Of a stretch of DNA of 64,000 nt, positions 51,365 to 60,421 are shown one piece after another. The DNA comes from JAEUIX01 sp964611125 (GTDB lineage: Bacteria > Planctomycetota > Phycisphaerae > Phycisphaerales > UBA1924), in the NCBI GenBank assembly GCA_964611125.1, contig CAZSZO010000006.1, positions 68,670-132,669 on the forward strand, given 5' to 3'. The notes under the pieces are model-generated. The model ran no database searches, was not told the origin of the DNA, and worked only from the letters and a program-made list of their open reading frames with translations. A program made the translations under genes and the position numbers. The stretch's first letter is position 1. Each line of letters begins with the position of its first letter.

Positions 51365-52726
51365 CTACCCGCCCTTCCTCCGCCGGCGGATCTCCTCAAG
51401 CCGCTCGCCCATCGCCTTCTCGCCACCGTGCGTCGTCGGGCGGTAGTACTGCTTCTCAACACCCAGGTAGTCCTGCCCGCTGATCCCCGCTTCCACGCCG
51501 CCCTGCGCGGCGACATCATGCGAATAGACGTACGCGGCGCGGTTCTCGCGCACCGGATCGCCGGCGCTCTTCAGCGCGGCCTTGCGCACGTTCCCATCCT
51601 TGAGGAATACCGGCACGGGGATCGTCCGACCCTCCTTGACGTCCGCCATGGCCTCGTCAATGGCGATGTAACTGGCGTTGCTCTTCGGCGCGAGCGACAG
51701 ATAAATCGCGCACTGCGCCAGCGTGATCCGCGCCTCGGGCAGGCCGATGCGCTCCACCAGCTCCCAGCACGCCCCGGCGACCATGATCCCCCGCGGATCG
51801 GCGTTGCCGATGTCCTCGCTGGCCAGGATCGCCAGCCGGCGGGCGATGAACCGCGGGTCCTCGCCGCCCTCCAGCATGCGGGCGATCCAGTACACCGCCG
51901 CGTCGGGGTCGCTCCCGCGCACGCTCTTGATCATCGCGCTCGCGGCGTCGTAGTGCTCATCGTCGCCGTAGACCGCGGCCTTCTGCTGGATCGAGTCCTC
52001 CGCCACGACCCGGGTGATCTGAATCTCCGTCTCGTCCCCGGGCGCCCGGCTTGACAGCACCGCCACCTCCAGCGCCGTCAGGGCCCGCCGGGCGTCGCCA
52101 TCGCACTTGGCCGCCCACACCGCCAGGGCCTCGTCATCAACGCGCAAGTTCAGCCGCCCGTACCCCCGCTCCGCGTCGCCGATGGCCCGTCGCAGCAGGT
52201 CGATAACCTCGGCCTCGCTCAGCGGCTCCAACCGCAGCAGCGTGCTCCGGCTCACCAGAGCCGAGTTGACTGCAAACAGCGGGTTCTCCGTCGTCGCCCC
52301 GATCAGGGTGATCACTCCGCGCTCCACATCGCCCAGCAGCACATCCTGCTGGCTCTTGCTGAAGCGGTGGATCTCATCGAGGAACAGGATCGTTCGCTGC
52401 CGCGAGTCGCCCAGCCGGCGACGGGCCAGGTCGATGATCTCGCGGATCCGGGCCACACCCGCCGCCGCGGCGTTCTCCCGCTCAAAGGCCCAGCCCATCG
52501 TCCCGGCGATCGCCTCCGCCAAGGTCGTCTTCCCGGTGCCGGGCGGGCCGAACAGGATGATGCTGGTCAGCGACCCCGCCGAGATCATCCGCCGCAGCAG
52601 CTTGCCCTCACCCAGGATGTGCCGCTGACCGCCGATCTCATCGAGCGTCCGTGGGCGCATCCGCACCGCCAGCGGGGCCACTGACCGAACCGCCTCCTCG
52701 CGCTTGCCCGCCCATAGGTCGGCCAT
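51365..52726 (-). CDS. rarA: Replication-associated recombination protein A (AAA ATPase)
   Basis: RarA (MgsA) acts at stalled replication forks. The 453-residue product from ATG 52724-52726 has the family order: LAVRMRPRTLDEIGGQRHIL, Walker A GPPGTGKTT, Walker B FLDEIHRFSKSQQD, sensor GATTENPLFAVNSALVSR and C-terminal SVRGSDPDAAVYWIARML and ALASEDIGNADP-type motifs. An extended frame to 52801 is possible. It is convergent with the TPR gene; the 96 bases between them are C-rich with no signal seen. Confidence 0.93.
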   Translation of the reverse strand: MADLWAGKREEAVRSVAPLAVRMRPRTLDEIGGQRHILGEGKLLRRMISAGSLTSIILFGPPGTGKTTLAEAIAGTMGWAFERENAAAAGVARIREIIDLARRRLGDSRQRTILFLDEIHRFSKSQQDVLLGDVERGVITLIGATTENPLFAVNSALVSRSTLLRLEPLSEAEVIDLLRRAIGDAERGYGRLNLRVDDEALAVWAAKCDGDARRALTALEVAVLSSRAPGDETEIQITRVVAEDSIQQKAAVYGDDEHYDAASAMIKSVRGSDPDAAVYWIARMLEGGEDPRFIARRLAILASEDIGNADPRGIMVAGACWELVERIGLPEARITLAQCAIYLSLAPKSNASYIAIDEAMADVKEGRTIPVPVFLKDGNVRKAALKSAGDPVRENRAAYVYSHDVAAQGGVEAGISGQDYLGVEKQYYRPTTHGGEKAMGERLEEIRRRRKGG

Positions 52727-52817
52727 GCCGAAGACTAGGTGGCGATCGTCCGATCTCCTGTTCATCCTCGCGATCATTCGACAAGGTTGAAGTGTTTGCA
52801 TACGCTAACATAACGCC

Positions 52818-53642
52818 GTGGTTCCCTCCCTCCCCATCCTGCTGCTGCTCGCCCTCGCCTGGGCCGCGTGGACGCCGCTGGCGTGGTTCATCGCCAGCAA
52901 CCCCCGGGGCGACGTGCCGACGGGTTTCGCGGTCATCGTCAACTGGTTCTTCACGCGCTTCTACCACCGCTTGTCCGTCGTGGGGGCCGAACACGTACCG
53001 CCCCGCCGCCTTCCCCCGGCCAAGACCGATCGCCCGGACTTCCTCACCGCCCCGGTCGGCGCCACCCCCTCGGCGTCACCCGTCCCGCCGCCGCGCGGCC
53101 TGGTGGTGATCTGCAACCACACCGCGGGGCTCGACCCGCTGTTGATTCAGTCGGTCTGCCCGTTCTACATCCGCTGGATGATGGCCACGGAGATGCGGGT
53201 CAAGGCCCTCGAGCCGCTCTGGCGCTGGCTGGAGATCATCTTCGTCGGGGCCGATGGCGCCCGCTCGGGCGCCTCGGAGCTCGCGGCGCTGAAGGACGTC
53301 CTGCGCGATCTCAAGGCCGGCGGGGTCATCGGCATCTTCCCCGAGGGGCGGCTGGAGCGCCCGGCCCAAGTCATCCACCCCTTTCAGCCCGGCGTGGGCG
53401 TGCTCATCGCCCGCAGCGGCGCCGAGGTGCTGCCGATGGTGGTCTCAGGCACGGCGTATTGCCCGCACGCATGGGGGTCGTTCTATCGCCCCGGCCGGGC
53501 CCGCCTGCGGGTGATGCCCAGGCTCGACTACACCGGCCAGAAAGCCGGCGATATCGTCGCCGATCTGCAGGCCAAGTACCTCGCCTGGACCGGCTGGCCG
53601 CTTACTCCGCCCGACCCGGCCCTCTCCCGGGTTGAGTCGTGA
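52818..53642 (+). CDS. 1-acyl-sn-glycerol-3-phosphate acyltransferase (PlsC-like)
   Basis: PlsC-type enzymes acylate lysophosphatidate in phospholipid synthesis. The 274-residue protein has a hydrophobic N-terminus (ILLLLALAWAAWTPLAWFIA), the NH-x4-D motif in VICNHTAGLDPLL, and FPEGRLERP, the second acyltransferase motif. The start is GTG 52818. Its stop is 22 bases from the stop of the convergent peptidase gene. The acceptor could be another lipid, since family members vary. Confidence 0.85.
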   Translation: MVPSLPILLLLALAWAAWTPLAWFIASNPRGDVPTGFAVIVNWFFTRFYHRLSVVGAEHVPPRRLPPAKTDRPDFLTAPVGATPSASPVPPPRGLVVICNHTAGLDPLLIQSVCPFYIRWMMATEMRVKALEPLWRWLEIIFVGADGARSGASELAALKDVLRDLKAGGVIGIFPEGRLERPAQVIHPFQPGVGVLIARSGAEVLPMVVSGTAYCPHAWGSFYRPGRARLRVMPRLDYTGQKAGDIVADLQAKYLAWTGWPLTPPDPALSRVES

Positions 53643-53664
53643 TGAACGCCGCCGGCGGCCTGTG

Positions 53665-56556
53665 CTACTGGGGAAACCGCTTCTTCACCGCATCGAGCCG
53701 CTGCCGATGGATCGCCCGGTCAGGCTCCAGGACGATCATCGCTTCGATCTGTCGGCGGGCCGAGTCGCCATCCTTCCGCTGCAGGGCCACCGCCGCGGCC
53801 CGCTCGCGATAGCGGGCCTCGTACGGGGCCATCTGCGTCGCCCGCACCGCCTTCGCCCAGGCCTTGTCCAGCTCGCCGTACTGAACATACAGCGACGACA
53901 GCTGCGCGGCATAGGTCGGCGTCTTGTCCTCGCGCGCGTCGAGCCACACCAGGTGCGGGATCGCATCCCGCGGCGAAGGGCCGGCCTCTGTCGCCGGCGG
54001 CTCGGCCAGGCTCAGGTACAGCCGGGCCAACGACCGGTGCGGCTCAGGATCGATCGGCCGCGCCGCGGCGTAGCGCTCCAGCAGCGGGGCCATCTCCAGC
54101 GTCGGCGTGTTGTTGTTCTTCACCATCGCCCGCGTCACCGCCAGTTCCAGCACATCGGGCTGAGCGGGGTAGTCGGCCAGCAGGCTCTCCATGACGCTGT
54201 CGGAGACGTCGAGCTGCTTACCACTGTCGCCCCCCCTCTCGCCCTCAGGGCCCTCAGCGTCATCCCCGCCCACGACCTCGTCGTGATCAGGCCCGGCCGC
54301 CGCGAGCAGCCGCTTGCGGGCCTCAGCCAGGATCTGCTTGCGGCCCGGCTCGCCGGGGCGGGCCCGCAGGCCCCACGCCGCCAGTTGCTCACCCGCCCAC
54401 GCCTTGAACCGCGTCATGAACTCCTCGCGCGAGACGCCCAGCACCTCGCGGTAGGCCTGGTCCTCGCGCACCCCCGCGGCGTACAGGTCCATCAGCTTCA
54501 GCGGCGCCCGCTGGCCCCAGGTGGTCACGATGTACTCGTACATCCAGTGGCCCTGGGCATAAGCCAGTTGCCGGTCGGTCGGCTTCTTGGGCCGTACGAA
54601 CGCCGCGTTGATCTCCACGAAGTCGAAGAGTTCCCCCGCCTCATAGGTGCGGGCGAGCAGGCGGCAGGTCTGTTCATCGCGGGGGGCCTGTTCCAGATGC
54701 ACCGCCTGGGCCTCGGTGAACCAGTGCGGCAGGCGGTTGTTGGTCTTGCCCAGGCCCACGGTGTGCACATATTCGTGCCGCAGCACGCGCGGCCAGTCCC
54801 ACGTCCCGCTGTGCGAGGCGCCGTCCCTGGGCGCCTCCATGGCGATGACCGGGCCGGTGCTGGCCGCGATGGTGTGGATCCTGGGCATGCCCGCGATACG
54901 CACCGCGAAGGCCCGGTGATTGGGCATGAGGTCGATGATCGTCCTCACCGGCGGCTGGTAGTCGAGCCCGTATTCCACCTGCTCGGGCGCCCCGGTCACG
55001 CGCCGGTGATTCTCCTCCAGCACCGGGAGCATCTCGCGGGCCAGCACGCCGTCATCGCTGGTCGGCGCCGCGCCGCTGGGCTCGGGGGCCAGCCCCGGCG
55101 GGCCGCCCGGCGCACCCTTGAATCGCACGATGAAGTGCTCGCTCTCGACCCGCTGGAAGGTCGCCACCTCGCGGACCAGCTTGAGCGAGTTGTCAGCCCG
55201 GACGTTGAAGGGGTCGAGCTCGCACGCGATCTGGAGCGTGTCGCCTGCGTCTTCGTCCTGCCCGGTCTGGATGTAAAGCAGCCCGAGGTCGATCAGCGGC
55301 TGCGGCCAGAAGGGCTCCAGGCGGGCCGCCCGCTTGAGCAGTTCGGCCGCGGCGCCGTACTGGCGGGCTTCGGAGAGCGCTCGCCCGGCTTCGTAGAGGG
55401 CCGCACCCGAGCCGGGCGAGAGCCGCTCGTACCCCGCGAGGTCCTTCTCAAGGTCCGCAGGGTCGAAGCGCAGGGCGGTGATCGCGCAGCCGAGCTGCAG
55501 CAGCCCCCGGCTGAGCGGGTAGGCCCGCATCGCCCCGGTGGAGAGCCCGTCGGCCAGATCCGGATCACTCTGCCGCAGCATGGCGCGGATCCGCACCATC
55601 GCCGCCAGCGGCGACGGCGCCTGTCCCTTGAACTCCGCCGCCGCGGCGCCGTCGGCGTCCTCCAGAGTCGCCCCCGCCACGACATCGAGCCGGGCCGCCA
55701 CGGCCTCCGCCGCGCCCATGTCGAAGGCATCGACCGACATCCGCCCCACCAGGGCCCACGCCTCGGCGCAGCGCGGGTTCAGCGACAGCACCTGCTTGAC
55801 CGCCTCGCCCGCCTTGGGCGAGTTGTCCTTGTCGTACAGCAGCTGGGCCTCGGCGAGCATGACCGGCCACGCGAGCAGGTCGAGCTGCTCGCGGGCCCGC
55901 TTCAGCGACACCATCAGGGCCTTGTGCGTCTCGCCCGGCTGGCCGACGGCCCCGCGCAGGCGCGCCGCGATCGCCGCCGCCCGCACCGCGTCGGCCACGT
56001 CGAGCGCCGAATTCTGCTGCTCCGCCGCCCCTTGCAGATACTCAACCGCCGGGCTCGCGCTCGCCATGGCGATGTCGCGCCGGCCCAACTGGTGGTACGC
56101 CTCCACCCGCAGCCGCACCGCCCGCATCGATGATTCCTGCTCGATCAGCTTCAGCAGGGGCTCGAGCTCCCCCCGGTGCAGCATCGCCTCCGCCCGGTCG
56201 AGCACCGGGGCGTCGGGCGAGGTTAGTCCGTCTTCGAGGTACGCCCCGCGCACCAGGGCCCAGCGGGCCCGCCGCGCGGGAGAGTCGATGTCGTTCTCGG
56301 TGGCCACCCCGTGGAAGATCCGCAGGTCCTTGGCCTCGTCAGGCGTCAGGAACGGGGCCGAGATGGCCGCCGAGACCGCCGCCGAGAGCCCCGGCGGCTC
56401 CATCGGGGCCGCTGTGGCTGGCGGGGCGGTGGGGGGGGGCGGGGCGATCGACCCCAGAGACTGTCCCCAAAGCCCGCTGATCACCAGCGCGACACAGGTC
56501 GCGATCCGCACCCGCCGCCCGACACGCTGTGATGACGCCGTTGGATTCGTGTTCAT
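53665..56556 (-). CDS. Secreted TPR protein with peptidase MA-type zinc metallopeptidase domain
   Basis: The 963-residue protein begins with a signal peptide (IATCVALVISGLWGQSLGSI) and a Pro/Ala/Thr-rich linker. Residues about 100-470 form TPR-like helices. A gluzincin-type domain follows with RHEYVHTVGLG near 590 (HExxH) and, about 20 residues on, WFTEAQAVHLE, whose Glu could be the third zinc ligand. More TPR-like helices fill the C-terminus (AQLSSLYVQYGELDKAWAKA). It probably acts in the periplasm or at the surface; the substrate is unknown. It follows the LolA-like gene by 71 bases. Confidence 0.82.
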   Translation of the reverse strand: MNTNPTASSQRVGRRVRIATCVALVISGLWGQSLGSIAPPPPTAPPATAAPMEPPGLSAAVSAAISAPFLTPDEAKDLRIFHGVATENDIDSPARRARWALVRGAYLEDGLTSPDAPVLDRAEAMLHRGELEPLLKLIEQESSMRAVRLRVEAYHQLGRRDIAMASASPAVEYLQGAAEQQNSALDVADAVRAAAIAARLRGAVGQPGETHKALMVSLKRAREQLDLLAWPVMLAEAQLLYDKDNSPKAGEAVKQVLSLNPRCAEAWALVGRMSVDAFDMGAAEAVAARLDVVAGATLEDADGAAAAEFKGQAPSPLAAMVRIRAMLRQSDPDLADGLSTGAMRAYPLSRGLLQLGCAITALRFDPADLEKDLAGYERLSPGSGAALYEAGRALSEARQYGAAAELLKRAARLEPFWPQPLIDLGLLYIQTGQDEDAGDTLQIACELDPFNVRADNSLKLVREVATFQRVESEHFIVRFKGAPGGPPGLAPEPSGAAPTSDDGVLAREMLPVLEENHRRVTGAPEQVEYGLDYQPPVRTIIDLMPNHRAFAVRIAGMPRIHTIAASTGPVIAMEAPRDGASHSGTWDWPRVLRHEYVHTVGLGKTNNRLPHWFTEAQAVHLEQAPRDEQTCRLLARTYEAGELFDFVEINAAFVRPKKPTDRQLAYAQGHWMYEYIVTTWGQRAPLKLMDLYAAGVREDQAYREVLGVSREEFMTRFKAWAGEQLAAWGLRARPGEPGRKQILAEARKRLLAAAGPDHDEVVGGDDAEGPEGERGGDSGKQLDVSDSVMESLLADYPAQPDVLELAVTRAMVKNNNTPTLEMAPLLERYAAARPIDPEPHRSLARLYLSLAEPPATEAGPSPRDAIPHLVWLDAREDKTPTYAAQLSSLYVQYGELDKAWAKAVRATQMAPYEARYRERAAAVALQRKDGDSARRQIEAMIVLEPDRAIHRQRLDAVKKRFPQ

Positions 56557-56627
56557 GGATGTTCGTTGGTCGCTCCGACTCCGCGCCGCTCCCCGCTCCC
56601 CGCGCCCCGCTCCCTGCGGTCGCCGGC

Positions 56628-57626
56628 CTACTGCTTCGGTTCTTCACCGCCGGACCCGGGCCGCACGCCGTCCTCATCCACGGGCGACCGCGCCTGCTCG
56701 CGCACATCGACGCTCCAGCCCGGCTCGGCGGGCGGCCGGATGTCGAACGCGCTCCCGTCGATCGGCCCGTTCACCGCCTGATTGATCAGCAGGATCTCCG
56801 AGTCCTTCCCCTCCGCGGTGCGCGTACGCGCCAGCCGGGGCAGCAGGTCGGTCTTGCCGCCCGGTGAATTGATGATGTACCAGATGCGGATCTCGACAAA
56901 GTCCCGCGCGTCCCGCCCCATGATCCTCGGCGTCAGCTTCAGCTGCACCGTGTCCTTGTACCGCTCGCGCACCGCCGGCTCGGCATCGTCCAGGCCGTCG
57001 CCGTACGGCACGACCGTCGCCACGAACCGGCTCAGGATGTCCTGCTTCTTCTGCCCGATCGGCAGCGGGAATGGACCCTCGCCCAGCTTCAGCGGGTCGG
57101 CCCGCTGCCCGGGCGCCACCACCCGCCGCTTGGTGAACTGCTTCGCCGACGCGTTCCGCTCCACGAACCACTCGCCGTCGAAGACCAGATGCTTGGTCTC
57201 CGTCCGCTTCACCGCGTCCTTCCCCTGGCCCACCAGCAGCGTGTCGAAGATCACGGCGAACCGCTTGCGCGCCGGGATATCGCCCCGGGCCGCCTCGGAG
57301 TCAAAGGAGAGCTTCCCGCGCCACATCTGCCGGTCGCCGCCCTCAATGTCCGCAAACTTCTTGGTGTACTGGATCCCCGCCGTGAAGGTCCGCAGGTTGC
57401 GGTCCGCCGTCTCGAGGGCCGTCAGCAGGCCGTCGGCGGTGTCAAGCTCGCGCGCCTTCACCACCACCCGCTGCACCGTCGGGGCCACCTCCGGCTCGAC
57501 CACCATCGGCTCAGGCGCCGCCGGGGCAGGCCCGCTCTGGCCTCCCTGGCCCAGCGCCGCCCCTGCCAGAACCAGCACGGCCCAGCAGACACTCATTGCG
57601 TGTTGGCTCATCGCTTGTTGGCTCAT
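56628..57626 (-). CDS. Secreted LolA/LolB-like outer membrane lipoprotein-carrier-type protein
   Basis: The product is 332 residues. The start is ATG 57624-57626, preceded by AGGAAGGA at good spacing. A duplicated 15-base block adds two more in-frame ATGs (at 57611 and 57596). A short signal sequence (VCWAVLVLAGAALGQGG) precedes a beta-sheet protein: TFTAGIQYTKKF, RKRFAVIFDTLLVG, KHLVFDGEWFVERN, VEIRIWYIINSPGG. The pattern of DGEW/lipoprotein-sorting strands resembles LolA-type folds that carry lipids or lipoproteins. The assignment is structural guesswork. Confidence 0.65.
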   Translation of the reverse strand: MSQQAMSQHAMSVCWAVLVLAGAALGQGGQSGPAPAAPEPMVVEPEVAPTVQRVVVKARELDTADGLLTALETADRNLRTFTAGIQYTKKFADIEGGDRQMWRGKLSFDSEAARGDIPARKRFAVIFDTLLVGQGKDAVKRTETKHLVFDGEWFVERNASAKQFTKRRVVAPGQRADPLKLGEGPFPLPIGQKKQDILSRFVATVVPYGDGLDDAEPAVRERYKDTVQLKLTPRIMGRDARDFVEIRIWYIINSPGGKTDLLPRLARTRTAEGKDSEILLINQAVNGPIDGSAFDIRPPAEPGWSVDVREQARSPVDEDGVRPGSGGEEPKQ

Positions 57627-57630
57627 CGCG
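57601..57630. repeat. 15-bp tandem duplication at a start codon
   Basis: TGTTGGCTCATCGCT (57601-57615) is followed by TGTTGGCTCATCGCG (57616-57630), one mismatch. On the coding strand it repeats ATG AGC CAA CA-, giving MSQQAMSQHAM. Confidence 0.85.
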
Positions 57631-57833
57631 TTCCTTCCTGCATCGTCCGGCCGGGCCAGCCAGATCATCCGGGCGTGGCCACGGGATTGTTGCCCGTGCC
57701 GGCACCCCACCCTCCCCCAAACACACCCGGGCCCGAATCACCAGCAAACCACTCACTCCCGCCCATCGGTTTCGCTCAAGTGATAGCGCCCGATGCCCCC
57801 CTGGGGTTCACCGGATCGGCCCGATCAGGCCGA

Positions 57834-58310
57834 TCAGGCCAGCCCGGAGGCGCCCCCGCCTTCCCCTCCCCCGCCTTCCGGGCGCTGCACCCCCCAGACG
57901 AGCAGAAAATCGCTCAAAATGGCCGCCGCGGCCAGGGCGTCGCGTCTGGCCTTCTTGCGGCCCCGCGTCAGGCCGGAGCGTGCCATCTGCCAGTCGGCCT
58001 GCGAACTCGTCAGCCGCTCGTCCTGGTAATGCACCGCCAGGCCGGTCGCAGCTTCCAGACGCCGGCCGAACGCCCGCACCAGCTTGGCCCGTGGACCTTC
58101 GCTGCCGTCCATGTTCAGGGGGAGCCCCAGCACCAGGGCCGTCGGGCCGTGCTCGGTTACGGCCCGCGCCAGTGCCTCAAGCAGGGCCCCGCCGGCGCGC
58201 TGGCTGATCGGCGTCTCCAGCACGCCAGCCGGCGAGGCGATGCGCAGCACCGTGTCGCCCGAAGCGAGCCCGGTCCGCTTGTCGCCAAGATCCACACAGA
58301 GAAACCGCAC
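57834..58310 (-). CDS. ruvX: Putative pre-16S rRNA nuclease / Holliday junction resolvase-like (YqgF/RuvX)
   Basis: The 158-residue protein has the RNase H-like start MRFLCVDLGDKRTGLA with Asp7, VLGLPLNMDGSEG, VHYQDERLTSSQAD and the final RRDALAAAAILSDFL acidic motif. YqgF family proteins trim pre-16S rRNA 5' ends. The C-terminal Gly/Glu tail is an unusual extension. manC is 87 bases upstream on the same strand, and a 207-base gap separates it from the LolA-like gene. Confidence 0.9.
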   Translation of the reverse strand: MRFLCVDLGDKRTGLASGDTVLRIASPAGVLETPISQRAGGALLEALARAVTEHGPTALVLGLPLNMDGSEGPRAKLVRAFGRRLEAATGLAVHYQDERLTSSQADWQMARSGLTRGRKKARRDALAAAAILSDFLLVWGVQRPEGGGGEGGGASGLA

Positions 58311-58397
58311 GCCGCTGCTGACCCCTCTCCGCCCTCCCGCCCCTCTCCCCTCCCTCCCCCGAAGCTCCGCCGCGCTGATCTCAGGTGACCGGTCCGG

Positions 58398-59552
58398 TCA
58401 CTTGAGCCCGTCACGCACCTTTGCGTGCAGGTTCTTGAGTTCCTCGGCTTTCGCCTTTGGCATCACCAGCGTGGCCTCGGGCGTGTGCACCACGATCAGG
58501 TCCTGGCACCCGAGCACCGCGATGGTGTGGCCCGGGTCGCTGCTGGCCACCAAAGTGTCCTTGCACTGCATCAGCAGGGCCGTCTCGGGCGTGCTGACCC
58601 CGCCCAGCCGGTTCCCCTCCGCATCCGCCTGCAGCGTGTCGCCATAGCTGGGCCACGATCCCACGTCCAGCCACGCCAGGTCCATCAGCACGGTGCAGAC
58701 GCTCACCTCCTGGTCGGTGCTCGCCGGCTCCATGATCGCAAAGTCCACGCTGATCTTCGGGAGCGTGGGGTACACCTCCTGAAGCACCTTGTTCTGGTCC
58801 TTCCCGCCCCACGCGGCCTGGATCTTCATCAGGCCCTCATAGGCCTCGGGCTTGAACCGCCGGATGCAGTCCAGCACCGTCTGCGCCTTCCAGACGAACA
58901 TCCCGCTGTTCCACCCGAACTGACCCGACTCCACATAGGCCTGGGCCCGCTGGATGTTGGGCTTCTCCACAAACCGCGCCACGCGGAAGGCCAGCCCGTC
59001 GGTCGCCTTCACCCCGCCCGGTCCCGTCGCGGAGATCGCCGGGCCCCGCTCGACATACCCGAAGCCCGTCGCCGGGTGCGTCGGTTTGATCGAAAAGGTC
59101 ACCAGCCGGCGCGGGTCGGCCTCGATCAGCCGGAACCCCAGGTCGACCCGGGCCCGGAACTTGTCCAGCGGCTCGATGACGTGGTCGGCCGTGAAAACCG
59201 CGAAGATCGCGTCCTTGTCCTTCTTCGCCAGCACCGCGGCGGTGAAGCCCACCGCGTTCACCGTGTCCCGGGCCTGCGGCTCGCCCAGGATCTGCTCTTC
59301 AGGCATCTCCGGCAGCGCCGCACGGATCGCGGCGCGATACTGCTCGCCGGTGCAGATGTACCGCCGTTCCTTGTCCACCAGGCCGTCAAGCCGCTGAGCC
59401 GCCAGCTCGATCAGGCTCACCGGCTGGCCCTCCTGCTGGCCCCCGGTGTGGGCGCGCCGGATCAGCGGCAGAAGCTGCTTGGGCTGGTCCTTGCGGCTCA
59501 TCGGCCAGAGCCTGGTGCCGGCGCCGCCGGCCATGATCATCGCGTACCGCAT
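58398..59552 (-). CDS. manC: Mannose-1-phosphate guanylyltransferase
   Basis: The enzyme makes GDP-mannose from mannose-1-phosphate and GTP. The 384-residue product from ATG 59550-59552 has the signature MIMAGGAGTRLWPMSRKDQPKQ, TADHVIEP, the sugar-binding FVEKPNIQRAQAYV and NSGMFVWKAQTVL. A GTG at 59579 would add nine residues. No C-terminal isomerase domain is present, so this is the short form. It fits with the dehydratase gene to the right as part of surface polysaccharide synthesis. Confidence 0.92.
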   Translation of the reverse strand: MRYAMIMAGGAGTRLWPMSRKDQPKQLLPLIRRAHTGGQQEGQPVSLIELAAQRLDGLVDKERRYICTGEQYRAAIRAALPEMPEEQILGEPQARDTVNAVGFTAAVLAKKDKDAIFAVFTADHVIEPLDKFRARVDLGFRLIEADPRRLVTFSIKPTHPATGFGYVERGPAISATGPGGVKATDGLAFRVARFVEKPNIQRAQAYVESGQFGWNSGMFVWKAQTVLDCIRRFKPEAYEGLMKIQAAWGGKDQNKVLQEVYPTLPKISVDFAIMEPASTDQEVSVCTVLMDLAWLDVGSWPSYGDTLQADAEGNRLGGVSTPETALLMQCKDTLVASSDPGHTIAVLGCQDLIVVHTPEATLVMPKAKAEELKNLHAKVRDGLK

Positions 59553-59633
59553 AGCGCTGCCGCCCCCATCGCCCGTCACTCGGGAATTCGACCATCCATC
59601 GGTTCAACCCGCCCCGGAAAACAGGCCGAAAGC

Positions 59634-60296
59634 CTAGCGGCCGGCATACACCGCGGCGAGCAGCCCATCGGCCGATCGCGCCCCCGGGCTCTCCGGCCCC
59701 ATCCGCTCCAGCGCCTTGGCCACCCGCCGTTCCGCCTCCACCCGAGTCTCGCCCAGTTGGCACAGCGCCGTGATCGCGTCCTCCACCGCCGGCGGATGCC
59801 GCGACGCCGCCGCCTCGATCTCCGCCGCGGCCTTCCCGCCCACCGGCCCGCTCACTGGGCCAGACAAGTACGGTTCGACCTTGCCGAACAGCTCCGCTAC
59901 CACCGTCTCGGCCATCCGTTTGCCAATCTCCGGCAGGTTCGTCAGGGCCTTGGCGTCACGCCGCGTGATGGCCGCGGCGACCACCGCCGGCGACTCATCC
60001 AGGGCCCGCAGGGCCTTTCGGTTGCCGATCCCTTTCACCGTCGTGAACAGGTCGAAAAAGCTCCGGTCCGCTGGCGACGGGAACCCGATCAGCCGCGGAA
60101 TGAACGAAGTCCCCTGCCCCTGCCCCTCCAGATAGGTGAACGTGTGGAAGGTGACCGTTTGGCCCTCCCGCACCGACAGATCCCGCGCGAAGTACCCAGG
60201 AACCAGCACTTCCACAGCGATCCCCGCCCCCCAGGGCCGCACGATGGCGCCGTGGCCCTGGATGGATTCGAGCAGGCCGGTCAGACGGGTGATCAT
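59634..60296 (-). CDS. ruvA: Holliday junction branch migration complex subunit RuvA
   Basis: RuvA binds Holliday junctions and loads RuvB. The 220-residue protein shows the OB-fold domain (MITRLTGLLESIQGHGAIV, HTFTYLEGQGQ), helix-hairpin-helix motifs (VKGIGNRKALRAL, LTNLPEIGKRMAETVVAEL) and a C-terminal three-helix domain (DAITALCQLGETRVEAERRV). ruvB and ruvC are not adjacent. manC follows by 81 bases. Confidence 0.93.
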   Translation of the reverse strand: MITRLTGLLESIQGHGAIVRPWGAGIAVEVLVPGYFARDLSVREGQTVTFHTFTYLEGQGQGTSFIPRLIGFPSPADRSFFDLFTTVKGIGNRKALRALDESPAVVAAAITRRDAKALTNLPEIGKRMAETVVAELFGKVEPYLSGPVSGPVGGKAAAEIEAAASRHPPAVEDAITALCQLGETRVEAERRVAKALERMGPESPGARSADGLLAAVYAGR

Positions 60297-60421
60297 CGCG
60301 CAGAGTTTACCCGCCCGCCGCCGCCGGCACGCCTGCCCACCCCAAGGGCCGCCAACTCTCCGAGCGCGCTAGCTCTGGCCGATAGACCCCATGCGGACGC
60401 GTCAGCGCCAGCGGAGCCAGC

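Noticed and set aside
53632..56133. Long plus-strand open frame opposite the peptidase-MA gene
   Set aside because: It is Arg/Gly/His-rich, has no domain, and overlaps a protein with a clear HExxH domain and signal peptide on the other strand.
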